Shown one piece after another: positions 9,211 to 23,114 of a stretch of DNA of 64,000 bases. Source of the stretch: Timema cristinae (lineage: Eukaryota; Arthropoda; Insecta; Phasmatodea; Timematidae); the NCBI GenBank assembly GCA_039000515.1, contig JBCFYV010000001.1, forward strand, positions 55,785,372 through 55,849,371, in the 5' to 3' direction. Position 1 is the stretch's first letter. Every line of letters starts with the position of its first letter. Below the pieces are notes generated by a model, which was not told where the DNA came from, searched no databases, and saw only the letters and a program-made list of their open reading frames with translations. The position numbers and the translations under genes were made by a program.

Positions 9211-9235
<25 letters not shown>
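9211..9235. repeat. (AT)n microsatellite
   Basis: About 12 AT dinucleotides directly after the interspersed element. Confidence 0.9.
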
Positions 9236-9241
<6 letters not shown>

Positions 9242-12200
9242 ATTTGGAAACTCATAGCCCAAAATGTACAGATATCTTGTTTGAACCAAAAGTAATACAA
9301 AATCCCTCTACACTTTCATCTGTAAAGATAATACCATTACATTGTGTTCAAAGTAAATGCGTACAGCGACGGGAGACCAAAACTGTGCAAGTATGCGTGT
9401 ACAACAGGTTGTATAGGAGTTAGACGCGGGGCACTACACACCTAGACATCTTGGAGCACGGTAGCAGATCATACCACAATTAATAGTAAACAACGAACCA
9501 GTCCATTTAGAAATGAGAATACGTTCTTAGGGTCATCATTAACGGTCCTACATCACAGCAAGTGCTTGTCATTATTACATGTGCAGTGCTGTGCGCCTAA
9601 CTACAATGCAACTTGTAAAATATCCTGGTCTAAATTACTAATCTATTTTAATATATGGTGTGTGTGGGATATATTCGTATATTTTCATCACTTGTAACGT
9701 TAGTAATCATTTGACATTAATTTGTTCATTTAAGAAAAGCAGAACAACGTTTTAACATACAAATTGTAATTATTGTTTTGAGTGAGTGCTCTGAACTATC
9801 ACCCGTTTCTAGCTCAAATTTGAGTGATACGTGCTTGATATATATATAAAATGAGAAAACCTATGCTTATATTGCTTTTAAAAATCTATTTCAATATAAT
9901 ATTTGGCCAACTTATTTATTTGTAAATGTTTACAAGTTTGACATTAATTATTTAAATACGTCTAAGTTCTTCTCAATTTAAAAGTTAATATTTCTTTAGA
10001 TTGTACGTCTCCCCCAATTAAACATGATCAATTATTCATTTACATTTATATTAGGAAGGTAGGGTGAAGAATGTTTACATCAAGAATAATCATTGACATA
10101 ATATTTATAGAAAAAAATGCTGAATATCCCGTTCAGAGAAACAAGCCCCGTTAATCAAGAACAATTTTATCTACGTTTTTGTTTATAAGAACTAACCATA
10201 TTTAATTGTGTTTGACTTTGTTTATATTTGTTCACAGATTTTCAAGAGAATAATAATATAATACACTAAACATCAATATATACCATAAATATTACAAAAC
10301 TAGAATAAGTCTTAAGAAAACCCAAATATTATTGGACAATACGTTCAATGGGAATGATTTCAACTACCATACATAGAGGTACTAACACGAACCCCTTTAA
10401 ACACTAATCAAATAAACAATTTTACACCTCCCTAATAAAAGGATGAAAAAATATTCATAATTACCTCATTCCTTAACCCAACCTTTATTAAAACATATGT
10501 TTGTTATAACCCTTATATTTCTCACTTAATGAAACGCCATCCAACAATAACTGTGAAATGGGAGGGGGGGAAAAAAAGCTCGCCTGACAACATTTCGTGC
10601 CCGGAGATTAATTCTAAAAGTTGCTATCTTCATCGTAACTTGTATGGAGTTAGTAAATTTTCACATTTCACTTTGTAAAGGACCAGGACGAAGGTGGTGT
10701 GGAATTTAGGGTGAACGAAATGGTCAGTATGAAGGGAGAGAGAAAAGGTATGAGGGGAGAGGGTTTTTTTGGGGGGTGAAGGTCGGGGAGGGCTGGAGTA
10801 GATCGGTGTGGAACGGACATTACCTTGTCTGACGCGACCTTACACCCCCCCTCGATCCACCGAACACCACGTCCCTACCATTACAGAATAACAAACGCGA
10901 AACGGCACCCGTAGTAATGCGAGACTAAAAGTAATGTCGGGTTTTGCGCACTAAAATGGGGAGTTTGAGGGGGTTGCACACGGGCGCCATATTGCAGTAT
11001 AAATCTGTCCCGTGCTTTAATAAACCCCTTGAACGTATGGAGCACTCCTCCGTGACTGTTGGAGACTGGATTCAGAGGGGATGAAGTGAGAGGGAGGGGG
11101 GGAGGGTGAGAGGTGTAACCAGTCCACATCTGATACTAGAGCGTTTTCAAACAATGCACTCTGGACTTTATTGGTGGGATATGACGGTGAAGTTTAATAA
11201 CGTGTGTGCAGCTGAGTAAAAATAAAAAAATAAATGAATGTTTGGCCTAAGTTCTTTTAGAATTTTACTTCTTCAAAGCAAACAGTTTTTATGTAAACTT
11301 TGAAACGTTTATTGTGTATTTTATTTTAATTTTATTATATTTATGTTTTACTAAGCATGTTATTCAATAAAACTAATATCTAGACTAAGCCTATTTGCAT
11401 GTTAAGTTTGAAAAAAATTGGTCTCACCTTTGCATATATCTTCAAATTCAAAATTTGGCCAAAAACCTTTATTTTTTTAAACATTAATAATAAATGCATA
11501 ATCCAAGCATCATAATCTGTAATAAAATAACTACTATAAATCTCTTGGACTCTTGGTGAATACACATTATATTCAATTGTTACAAGTTTTTTTTCTAATC
11601 ACGTCAATTTGTTCAGTCCATTTAGAGAGCACACATGGACAAACTGAATGGGGGAATGCATTAACATTTTGCTTGTTTTAAAGAAACTATATAAAACAAC
11701 GAATAATCAAATATCATTATTAGGTAATTGAGGTTGTGATTGTACTCTGTAGCTATCAACTTTTGCCTATCCTGGGACAAAATGAACAGTACCTTCTTTT
11801 GTCAACATTATTCAGTATCTGATTCATGTACTCCAGTCTTGGTCTCTATTTTAAATTTTTCCGTTCTACATCTCCTTCTAAAAAAGTTATTATATTCTTC
11901 AAACTATCATATACTTATAGCCGATCATGTTAACTCTTATTTGCTGTATACCTTTCCAAAGTTTCCTTTCTTCATTTGCTTTTCTTAGCACTTCTTATTT
12001 GATATAATCTCCATTCAAGATATTTAAACATTCTTCTATAGCACCACATTTCATAAGTTAAATAGGTTAGCCAGTTATGCACCTAATAAGTTTTGGTGAC
12101 TTAAGTTAGATATAATAGTCAATTTTCCATCTCTTGAAGTTTTGGTGACTAAACCTAGATATTATATATTGTCTGTTGTCCATTTATAGTAGATTTGGTG

Positions 12201-13481
12201 ATAAAATTAAAACAAAATATATATTATTATAACCGCGTCTTACTACCATTCGGAACAAAATATATAATTTGTCCACCTCTAACAAGGATGAAATTAACTT
12301 TATATAATACATATTATAACAATCGGACGTTCATTTTTAATTTGATATACCCTTCTCATAAAAAGATGAATTTAATGCATATTTTTTAATATTCCTAAGA
12401 TCTCAAACAATTTCACATAAATTTTTATAATATCAACATTAAATACGATAGTGATTTTACCCAACGCCCATAAACTTCAACGTAATATGAAAATACAGGG
12501 AATAACTTAGTAAATTTTCTAAATTGATCCTTATTTCCACTAATTTGTTAGGCTACTCGTGTCTTCAGGACTACAAATGGGCAAGATTCTAGTAAATGTA
12601 TTCATACTACTAAACAAAAGTTCAAATTTTAAAGGTGTTTGACCACAATGAATAGTATTTGAAAAAACAAAACAAAAAGCAATCGTGTGTACTCGTGTCG
12701 GTGAGAGCCGGATGGGTTTTACGTGAATACACAGCATCGCTTTCAATTTATTTCGCTCCCAATACTTCTTTATTCGTTCTGACCCAGACATTGGGGTATT
12801 ATTGGATAGCTGACGAGATGCTCTTTTCCATTGAATACGTTCAGCATATTTCCGGCTGGCCTTCCATGAGCGTAGGTGGACATTGTGAAATTTTTAGAAT
12901 ATTTCAACTGCAATCCAGATTTTATTCACCAACACTGTCATTAAATTTAAGTATTATCAGTTAAATCAATAGATCTCGTCAAGGGCTGTTGATTGACACT
13001 AAAATGAGCTTGATACCATTAAAGATTGACGCTATACTTGGTGGAAGTTTCCTAGGCGCGGTGGATCGTGCACATAAAAATACACCCTCCGCTGACACCC
13101 GTGTGGTGGGGTGCGCTATCTGAAGGTCGATGGCGAACCTTTATTCCCTCAGCTGTCGAATGATATCAGTTTGGTTTGAGTACCTTTAATACTTTAAAAT
13201 TATTAAGCAAATGCTTATCGAATGATTTCGTTAAAATCAACTCTTCGTCTTGTAACCCCCTCTAGTACTGTTCTGAATTTAAAGACGTATTCACGTCGAA
13301 AAATACATTTTAATAAATTAGGGTTGGGAAAAATAAACTTACAAAACGGGATTAACTAAACTAAGTAACCAAACTACCAGCTTCGGTCTTGTGCTCTGAG
13401 GGTAATTTTTCCTAAATGGCTTTCACAAAAGTTTGAGAAAATTTCCTCTAATCACAACCTTCCTCATCCCTGGTATATTGA
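9236..13481. other. Long non-coding stretch; purine-rich block at 10680-11120
   Basis: No supported gene. 10680-10800 is strikingly purine-rich on the + strand (GGGAGAGAGAAAAGG and similar), and 10830-11120 is G+C-richer than its flanks. Open frames here are short and lack domain-like sequence. 12980-13150 is also slightly G+C-richer and could be conserved non-coding sequence, but nothing here proves it. Confidence 0.4.
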
Positions 13482-13533
13482 TGTAATTAGCACATATTAA
13501 TATAGCCCAAACGGGTAGTAAGACGTGATGTTA
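13482..13533 (+). repeat. SINE 3' tail fragment
   Basis: Contains AGCCCAAACGGGTAGTAAGA, matching the shared SINE A/B tail. The head and body are missing. Confidence 0.65.
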
Positions 13534-14842
13534 AAAGAGTAGAAAAAATTCTTAGTGTTTGATCACTGGAGACATTACTGATTAAAAGGGTTTTATAATT
13601 CATGTTACATTTAATTATTTTTTAAAGTATATGATTATTGTTGGATTAGTTGATATATAGAGCCAATTTAGAGTCCTTGTCTAGAAAGAGCACTTAATTT
13701 TTCCTATATCATATACTCAAATATGATACGAGGTATTAAATTAAACACATTTAAATAAAAGTTACTTAAATTCATCCCGTATTTTGAAAATGGTATTTGT
13801 AATCATGGGAATACAAAATTTAATATGGACAGCATTTTTTTTAAAAATCAGTTATTGACAACTTAGTTCTATACATTAGTAAATTAGATTTAAAATCATC
13901 TAAATAAGGCTTTCCCCCACCAATTGTAAGGTATACTTCACCACACTACATAACTGTAGGAGAAGTTGACAGCGAAAGTTATCTAACGGCGCTTTAAACA
14001 TTTGAACTAATAAATGAACATTTTAAAGTTTACTTTAGAATGATGATTTAACAAATAATCTGAACAATATTTCAGTTAAGAATATAAACATTCAAAATAA
14101 ATAAACAAATGTAAGACAAATACATTCAAAATTTAAAGAAATATATTTAAGGTAGACCACTGGCAACTGTAGATAATTGATAGGAGTAGACAGAGAGCCA
14201 CACGGACGTAAGGCGACCCAACTCTACTCAAGCCATTTCCGACTGACCTCGCACCCATCCCTCTCTACTCCACCTCTTAATTAGTAGAGTCAGCCAAGTG
14301 CAGTGGGCCAAAAGACACACATACACAGCTTCTTTTATCCCACTCCCTCCCCTTGCAAGTCTCTCCTCCGGAACTGCGGGTCCCTGTTTTTAACACCCTC
14401 TGGTTCAACCTAGGGTTGGGTCAAAAGGAAAATTAGAACAGTTCATGGACACTTGCTGAATCATGATTCGTCCTTAAGATGGGATAGTTGCTTTGTTTCT
14501 CTCTGTAGTGTGGACACTTGAGTGACCACTGAGTTGACAGTTTTTATTAGTTATATAAATAGTAATCGATGTAATATATTACGTTATTTATAATAAGAAA
14601 TTCCAAAGTGCTTAGTAAGAAATTAAATGGTTAAACTTACCATATATAAGAACGTTAATAAAAATATAAAACGAAATAAGACAAATATTATTGGCTATAG
14701 ATAGATACTATACTTATTTATATTATGTGATCCCCTTCGAGGGCCATATGGTCTAAGAAGTCTTTCCAAATGGTTTTAAACTCTCCCTCTACATGAATGT
14801 GGGTACACTTCCTATAAATATAACATTCCTAATACATATAAC
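13534..14842. other. Non-coding; pyrimidine-rich block at 14220-14410
   Basis: AT-rich except for 14220-14410, which is C/T-rich on the + strand (CCACTCCCTCCCC and similar). No open frame is supported. Confidence 0.4.
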
Positions 14843-14897
14843 CATTAGCGTAGCTCGTATATAAGCATTTAAGACGAACGGGTAGTAAGACGCAGTG

Positions 14898-14900
<3 letters not shown>
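14843..14900 (+). repeat. SINE 3' tail fragment followed by (AT)n
   Basis: ATTAGCGTAG, then GAACGGGTAGTAAGACGCAG and TGCTAAT, is the shared SINE tail. The usual (TAA)n end is replaced by a long AT repeat. Confidence 0.7.

Positions 14901-14945
<45 letters not shown>
14901..14945. repeat. (AT)22 microsatellite
   Basis: Uninterrupted AT dinucleotides directly after a SINE tail. Confidence 0.92.
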
Positions 14946-14949
<4 letters not shown>

Positions 14950-15388
14950 GGGTATGTATAATGTTTTGGAAATTTGTAACGAGCACCGTCTCTCTAATTT
15001 TTAATGAGCACCGTCTGTCCTAGAACCTAAGAACTAATAACCTTAATTTAATTTGGATTTAATTTAATAGATAAATAATATAATAGTTTAATTTGTAAGA
15101 AATAATTTACACAAATAGTTTTCTTGAGAGTTTAAAGGTGACCAACATATTTAACACGATATTCTCAAAACTTATAATGCGCAGATACAAAAACAAATAT
15201 AGTTTATTGGAAGTATTTTTCCTGCCACCTAGCTTACGATTACATTCCTAGTTTTGAAACAGTGGCTTCTGTAGTCTGAGCATATACATTCCAGATGGGG
15301 ATGAACGGCCGGTTCATGAACTGGATTTCATCCAGGTACAACTGATTGAGTAGTCCAGTTAGGTCCGGTAATTCATTAGAGGATGTAG
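14946..15388. other. Non-coding, nothing recognised
   Basis: AT-rich sequence leading into the 50-bp array; no gene or repeat recognised. Confidence 0.45.
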
Positions 15389-16236
15389 TTAAACAGAGAA
15401 TCTCTGCATTGTCTAATAATGTTCTAGAGTTATTATAGCTAAACAGAGGATCTCTGCATTGTCTAATAATGTTCTAGAGTTATTATAGCTAAACAGAGAA
15501 TCTCTGCATTGTCTAATAATGTTCTAGAGTTATTATAGTTAAACAGAGGATCTCTGCATTGTCTAATAATGTTCTAGAGTTATTATAGTTAAACAGAGGA
15601 TCTCTGCATTGTCTAATAATGTTCTAGAGTTATTATAGCTAAACAGAGGATCTCTGCATTGTCTAATAATGCTCTAGAGTTATTATAGTTAAACAGAGGA
15701 TCTCTGCATTGTCTAATAATGTTCTAGAGTTATTATAGTTAAACAGAGGATCTCTGCATTGTCTAATAATGTTCTAGAGTTATTATAGCTAAACAGAGGA
15801 TCTCTGCATTGTCTAATAATGTTCTAGAGTTATTATAGCTAAACAGAGGATCTCTGCATTGTCTAATAATGTTCGAGAGTTATTATAGCTAAACAGAGGA
15901 TCTCTGCACTGTCTAATAATGTTCTAGAGTTATTATAGCTAAACAGAGGATCTCTACATTGTCTAATAATGTTCTAGAGTTATTATAGCTAAACAGAGGA
16001 TCTCTGCATTGTCTAATAATGTTCTAGAGTTATTATAGTTAAACAGAGGATCTCTGCATTGTCTAATAATGTTCTAGAGTTATTATAGTTAAACAGAGGA
16101 TCTCTGCATTGTCTAATAATGTTTTAGAGTTATTATAGCTAAACAGAGGATCTCTGCATTGTCTAATAATGTTCTAGAGTTATTATAGTTAAACATAGGA
16201 TCTCTGCACTGTCTAATAATGTTCGAGAGTTATTAT
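15389..16236 (+). repeat. 50-bp minisatellite, about 17 copies
   Basis: Seventeen head-to-tail units of exactly 50 bases, each starting [C/T]TAAACAGAGGATCTCTGCA and ending TTCTAGAGTTATTATAG. Copies differ only by scattered substitutions (C or T at unit position 1, GAATCT in a few, TTCGAG in two, CACTGT in two), with no length change. The last unit is cut short at TTATTAT. High identity and constant length mean recent expansion. Each unit contains the short palindrome AGAGGATCTCT. Confidence 0.95.
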
Positions 16237-19200
16237 TTTACCTATACACAGTTACCATCTTAAAATTGTTTATTATATTCCTTGTTATTAAATTATTCAG
16301 TTATAGAATGGTACAACACTCGTGTTTATTTAACGAGTGTGTGCTCCTATTCTAAATAAAGTGTCAACTGGTCACAATATTATATTATGTTCTTAAATTA
16401 ATTTTTAATAATTATAACTATATAACTTTTTCCATCTCCAGCTCCACTATACATATCGGTGTGTTAATTAACTAAAATGTAATCAATAATATATTAATTT
16501 AAATAAATTACCAGAGGAGTTATAAGAATGCCAACGTTTTGACTCTAGTTTGAGAATCGGTTGTTAAATACATAAATTTAATTTTTATAGTTGAATTGTA
16601 TTTTGTTAATTTGCAAGTTTTAATTTTTTTGTCGTACTCATCATACAGAAGATAACTTATGATTAAGTTTAATTTTTCAATTTTTTCCAATTAAATTTGG
16701 AGGGTTTTGTTTGAGTGGTACTGCGTTGTTGACTCAAGCTAATACCTACATATTTTGATTAACAAAAAGGAAAAAAAAAAATTAATCAATATATTAAAAC
16801 TATATTTTAGTTTTAAATTATTGTATAAGATTTTTAAATTTAGCTTCTTATACATTTTACTAGATTTTTGGCTATTTGTAAGATTATAGAAAACTTAAGC
16901 CATGTATTACAAATTTAACTACTTGTTACGATGAATGTTTCATGTAGACCAATTAACAATAAAATACTTAAAAGCAATATTTGTGTATATAAAATTCTGT
17001 TAAATCATATTAAATACTAAGAAATACTAGTATAATAAAGTTAACTTGTTCTTTAAATGATATAATCACAATTTTAGTGTTTATAAGCTATCAACATTTT
17101 AATTTTGTTTATAGTTTCATTAAATTATCAACCAAATTTTAAAATCCAACCACTTATTTGGTTAAAAATTTTTAAAAATTTAAATAGGTTTTAGCTAGCT
17201 TTTATAGACGTATTAGTATTGATAGATACGGTTTTATTCTAAGCTATTATTAAATTAATCCTGTTTTTAGTCACTTTATTATATCAAATAATAAATATTT
17301 TATTTTATTTTATCCGCAAAAAATGCTTTTACCACATTTTTATTCAAATTTCACTGATCGTATTTATTAATTAAAAATGAAAACGAGTGGAGAAGTTTTA
17401 TCAATATTTCTAATTAACAGTCCTTTTCCATTACTAAAAAAAGTACTCTTCCAACCAACATTTACCTAGAAACCACTCAAATAAAACATTATAATTTACC
17501 TTTTATCATCTGGATTAAAAAAACCAACATCTACCCTATTAAAAAAAGAGAGTTTATTATCTCCATTTAGTCGCATTTCAGATGTTTAAATTTCTGCTAA
17601 AAAAATAGAGGATTTTCCCTTTGTTTGGTAACTAAAACTAACAGTTTGTATCAATTAAAAGTTAAAGTTATTCCTCATATGATTGTAGAGATCATAATGA
17701 CTGCACGATAAAAGTTTATGTATCACCACAACTCTTTAGGAGGAGCTTTATTAAAAACTGACTTAAATGCAGGTAGAATATGTCAATGAACATTCTTTGA
17801 AGGAAGAACTGTGGTTTGGTTCTTCGCCCAGGAAGATATCTCCAGCCGATGATGAATATTTATATTCAGATGAATAAAAATAAACCAAGTTTTACTTATA
17901 AGCTACCTACTTTACAACATTATATATATATAAAAAAATGTAACAGTTTCATAAAATAAAATTTTGAATTTTGCAATAAAATAAAGTGAGTGATATAAAC
18001 ACATATTTGATAAAATTGTTTGTAATTGTTTTGACAAACCATTGATATTTAGATTATTAATACGCAACGTTAATTGGGTTAATATTATTTACATTTTGAT
18101 GCAAATAATTAATATTTTATTTTATTTTAACAATAATGATTGGTCTATATATATTAAACCATTATCTTCATTCCAGCAGTGCCATGTAGATTCTTATTAC
18201 ATGTATGAACATGTAATTAATGATTCTATTCTAGCATAAAGTGTGAAGTATGTGTGAGTTGCATTTTAAAAACGTCCTCTTTCAAGATACAAAAAGTAAA
18301 TATGAAAAATACAAGCACGCGGATGACGTAGTAGGGACAAATAAATCGATTTAGATTAAAGTAAAATGTGATTGTATGAACTAATAGAAACAATTGGTGG
18401 TAAGATCTTACGTAAAAGATTACAAACTCATTACATACACAAAAATATAAATCATTGATAATGTTTTAGGAAGCTTTTATGATATAGTAATGTATTCATA
18501 AAAACTCCCCAGATAAAAATTAAATGCTAACATAACTTTAAAAAAAAATTTATTTTAGAAAATCACAAACGGTATTATTAATGAAGTAACCATAATTTTA
18601 ATAAGACTTATTATATATGTTTAAATAGCAATAAGAACTTGACAAGGATAACTTATGTTCTAAAGCTAATCAATATGATGGTATTAGCGAATATTTTAGT
18701 GCTTGATTTTAAACTGTCACAGTGTATTTAATTTAATTAATCTCAACATAACATCTATATATTTAATAGATTAGTATGAAGATAGTTCCCAAGGAGAGCC
18801 TAATTTTAGCAGTAATAGATGATTGAGCAGTTATTTTATAACACTAATTATTAAATACTTAGTATTACTTTATTATAAATTATTGAGCGGGCTTATAAAA
18901 TAATCTATGATACATTTGTGTGAGAATAGATTGAAAAACCTAATTCATCTGTATGAAACATAAAGGTTAAATTTTGGGGGTTTGAAATGTTTTAAGGAGC
19001 TCTAAGGCAAATAACAAAATTTGATCCCAATGTATCAATATATTAGCTTCCTTGCATTTCTTTTTATTTGTTTTATTTAGCTCTGGTGTACAGTATCATA
19101 TTGTACTGAAATTGGATAAAAACATAAAAATTGAGCGAACTAAAATTATAAGATATCTAAAAAAATCTAAAATAAATTAAATGAAAATAAATCTCCTTTT

Positions 19201-22200
19201 AAATCGAAATAACACCACCAAAGAAAAAAAAGTGTGTTTTTTTAACATAAAAGTAACATCTTATTGTCTGCAAAGAAAGAAGAGAGTTATATAAAAAATG
19301 GCATTTCGGGTATGTGGCGAGTTTGTTTCATGTCGACGTCTGTTAGGACGTAATATGTCAGGGATTTGAATTGTCACTTCCGTTTAGAAGTTTAATCAGT
19401 TTCGTTTGTATGTAAAGCCTGTTCAATTTCAGAGACTTTTCCTGGATAATGAAAAATAGATGAACACGTAAAGAGCCTTTTCTTTTTATTCCTTTATGAT
19501 TGTGAGAAAAAGACATATTATTTCCAGACTACGTGAAAAAAAAAAATAATAATAATAATAATAATATCTCAAGGACCAGATTATCACTATTTAATTTCTT
19601 AGCAATAACAAACGTTTGGTAAACATACATGTCATCTTTAACAGAACATGTGATATTCTTAATTTTTGAAGCAAAGCCAATATTTTTAAGAATTTATTAG
19701 CAAAGATTAAAATATTTACGTTTTATTTTAAAGTAGGTATTCATATTATTAAAATAATTAGGTCCTCATTCTTACATCTTTTTTGCACAGAAAAGAACAA
19801 ATAAATACTAATATTTAAGTTATATTTCAGATCAAGGTATTTTAAATTCAATGCTAATGATGAAAAATAGGTGTCAATTAAAATATAAGAATAAAATATT
19901 ATTAAATCATACAGTATGCACTCATATTTGTTGAAAAATTAAAATATCAATTTAATGGCTATATGGCCCTAATACATTTCTGTTGTACCCTCTATTTTTC
20001 CTAAAAGGTAATACCTCAACCGATTACACGATTACCTAAGATTACAAGCTGAGACAAAGTGGAACCATGTAAGGTAAGTTTAATGGTTTTCAAGGTAAAC
20101 GAAGGGTACTTTCATTTGCCTTTATCATAACTATCTTTAAACCACTATGGGGTAGCATATAAGATAACACCATAGTATAATAAATAACGGTAAGTATTTT
20201 ATGTTAAATGGAGAGATTTTATTCAAAGGTTATTTTCAACTATAGGGTAAGAAATAAATACATTTAAGAGATACCTTCTTTTTCCTAAATATTGACTAAT
20301 AATTAAATCATTTTAAAATCTTTTATATTATTCCATATATTTTCCCAAATTTTATAAAATCGAATAGATGATCAAACTCTAAATATGTTATTTATTCATT
20401 AAATATTCATCCAGAGATTCACAAAATAAATCCTATAAATCAATCTGCTAAATTGTGTTTACTCATGACCAACTATTCCCTATGAGGTGTGTGTCTATTA
20501 TCTCTAATGACCTATACGTCAGCTCACAAACTTGAGATAATTACGCCAAAGGGAATTTCTAACCTTCATAAAAGGGTTGAGGGTGTGACAAGAACAACAG
20601 AGATTAGGGCAGAATATTGGGTATAGTGGAATACAAGGGGGTTAATGGGTCAGTTACGAGTGTGTCGTTAGTTGGCTTAGTTGAAACGGGAAATATTAAT
20701 AATACCTGAATTGTACCGTTACACTAGGTTATAGATATTTATTGTGACCCTCTTAATCTTATTTATTCTTAATTCCCTCCATACTTCTCTACCTTCCTTC
20801 TCTGACGATTATAAAGCTCTCGAAGGCTATGTTTTGCTGGAGAGGGTAGCAGAAGCAATCCATAAACACAGCATTATCAACAGGGGGTACTAAGTGGTTT
20901 GTCAGCCATCAATATTACAAAATTAACTTCTTGTTTAAGTTCCCCACACCCCTCTATCTACTCATCACGACTCTATAATACAGCTTGATTATCTAGACTT
21001 GGCCGGAAAAAACCTCAAAGTTTACTATATACAACTTTAGTTTACGCCTTTTAAGCAGGGGATATATTATTAATTTTTGAGATTTTAATTGACATTATCG
21101 ATGGCAAGTTTATGTACGATATCAATTTAGTTACATACATAGGCTTGGTTAAGACAGCTATACCGCCAAACTGTGATTATAGAATCTCTTTAATATACGT
21201 CCGACACCTTAGCTCAGTCATTAGCGTTCGGCGAAACAAAAAAGCTTCTAGAGTTGACGGTGAGACTGTTTCGAAATAGCACAAGCTCTCCCGAGATACT
21301 TACATTTGAGAAAACTTGATGTATTAAATATATGAAACAATAACCATAAAATGTTAGAGCCTTAGTCATTATAATAAATAATTACGTAAGTTATAAACAT
21401 AATGACGAACTCCTATAAGAATAATCACAAAACACTAAACTGCTTCAACCCGCAAGTCAAGCCAGTGACATCAATGGCATCTACTGGAGATCACTTCAAC
21501 TGCAGTCGGTGGTCGGAAATGTTACTTTCTATTGAAGTGTGAAGCAGTTGAAAAAAATTGGGTATTCATAAAAAAAGTTAAGTGAAACTAATAACTCACT
21601 TCCCTTGTATTATATACTTTGGTAGGATATGGTTTAGTAGTATTGTTTCATGTGTAGACAACTCAATCGAGGTGAAGTAAACTTCACCGTAGTAGGCTTA
21701 GTTTCCATCTGAATCAATTTGCCATTATATTATCTATCTGAAGAATGGCTTAGTTGTTGTGAGTATTATCGGACACATGCTTAGTTGAGTGATAATGTAG
21801 TCTGGTAAACAACTTGGGGTGAGTAGGGATTTTTTACTTTAAAAAAATGTACTAGTAGGATCCATTGCTTAGACTTTATATATTTATATTGTATTATTTT
21901 AATGCAAATTTCATTAATGTTTGTTTAATTAAATATTTCTTATATAATTCAATATTTATTTATATAACTATCATATTGTTCTGTGTATCGTCCTTTTTCA
22001 TTAATTTATTTTTGTAAGGGTGGTACATTTTCTCTTTTATGTTTTTACGCGCGTTCTTTATTTAGTTCGCAAAGTGTTTTTCTAAAAGATGGACGTGCGT
22101 CATCACCACGGCTCACAACTCTATTGACTACCATTCAATATAACATAATTTATAACCAATCTTTCTCTGACCTAATTATGTGTGTGAGAAGTGAACACCA

Positions 22201-22378
22201 AATAAAGACGTGTGGTTCAAGTTAATCCTCACAACCCCAGGTAGGCCTACTCGGGTCAATGTTATTGGATCTTCAGCAGTACCATGTCTACTTATGAACA
22301 CATTAAAATAATATCTATCAATAAAAATAAAATCACCCATTGCTGGTCTCGTGAGTTTCACTGCTATAATGGGGGTGT
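16237..22378. other. 6-kb AT-rich non-coding stretch
   Basis: No gene supported. It contains short AT/TA runs (about 17924), (TAA)n at about 19548-19563, and AT-rich sequence throughout. 20500-20900 is slightly less AT-rich. 21437-21555 has a short imperfect inverted repeat (CTGCTTCA/TGAAGCAG). Confidence 0.45.
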
Positions 22379-22392
22379 GGGGGGGGGGGGGG
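22379..22392. repeat. Poly(G)14 run
   Basis: Uninterrupted G run after GGGGGTGTG. Confidence 0.85.
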
Positions 22393-23114
22393 ATGTAGTA
22401 TTGGGGGCTCACAGGAAAATATTGTCACATTTTATTATTGCTATTTCTAGAACTACGTTTATTTATTACAGTCTCTAAATTTATTATTGGAATCTACGAG
22501 GGTTAGCCAGAAAGTAAAGTTACAACATTTATGTAGGATCGAAAAATGCTCAACTCTGACCATTAAAATTCCCCCCCCCCTCCTTTTCTAATAAGTTTAT
22601 TTCATTGATTTGTTTGAAATTATTTATTTTCTCCACAGGGTAATACCCCCCATACACGCTATTGGCATACAATTACACTAATAGGTCTGAAAAGTAGATC
22701 TTAGGGAAAATGTACCACATTTTCGTGGAGGTGTGAGTGAGAAAACCTGATTAAACAATATTGACGAATTTACGCCATGATCATGGATGCGGATATTTAA
22801 AATTATTTATAAATAAAATGTAACTTTACAATAGACGTGAACACCCCTAAGTATAGCCCAAACAATAATTGGGCACATGGGCAAAGACCGGGGGTTGAAA
22901 GGTCGGGCCAATTCCTTACGTGTGTTAGTATTCAGAAAAATGCGAGTAACACATCCTCTAAATGACGTGGAGCGCGAGGATTATACTAATTTTTTAGCCG
23001 TATGAAGATAAGATATTTTCATTTAGAAAGTGTACATGATTTATACAAAGCAATAATTATTATATCACAATATTTTTTTCTACCACCTCGTACTACTACA
23101 CATCTGGTACATAT
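22393..23114. other. Non-coding; possible mariner-like remnant
   Basis: GTAAAGTTAC near 22514 and its inverted copy GTAACTTTAC near 22820, with ACGAGGGTTAGCCAGAAAGT at the left, loosely resemble mariner-like termini about 310 bases apart. The match is too short to call an element. Confidence 0.25.

Noticed and set aside
10881..11129. 82-codon minus-strand gene in a G+C-rich patch
   Set aside because: Low-complexity Pro/Ser/Leu sequence from a purine-rich block; no domain.
15389..16236. CRISPR-like direct repeats
   Set aside because: The whole 50-base unit is repeated without variable spacers.
22514..22830. Mariner-like MITE
   Set aside because: The inverted match is only about 10-12 bases, with no second terminus beyond it.
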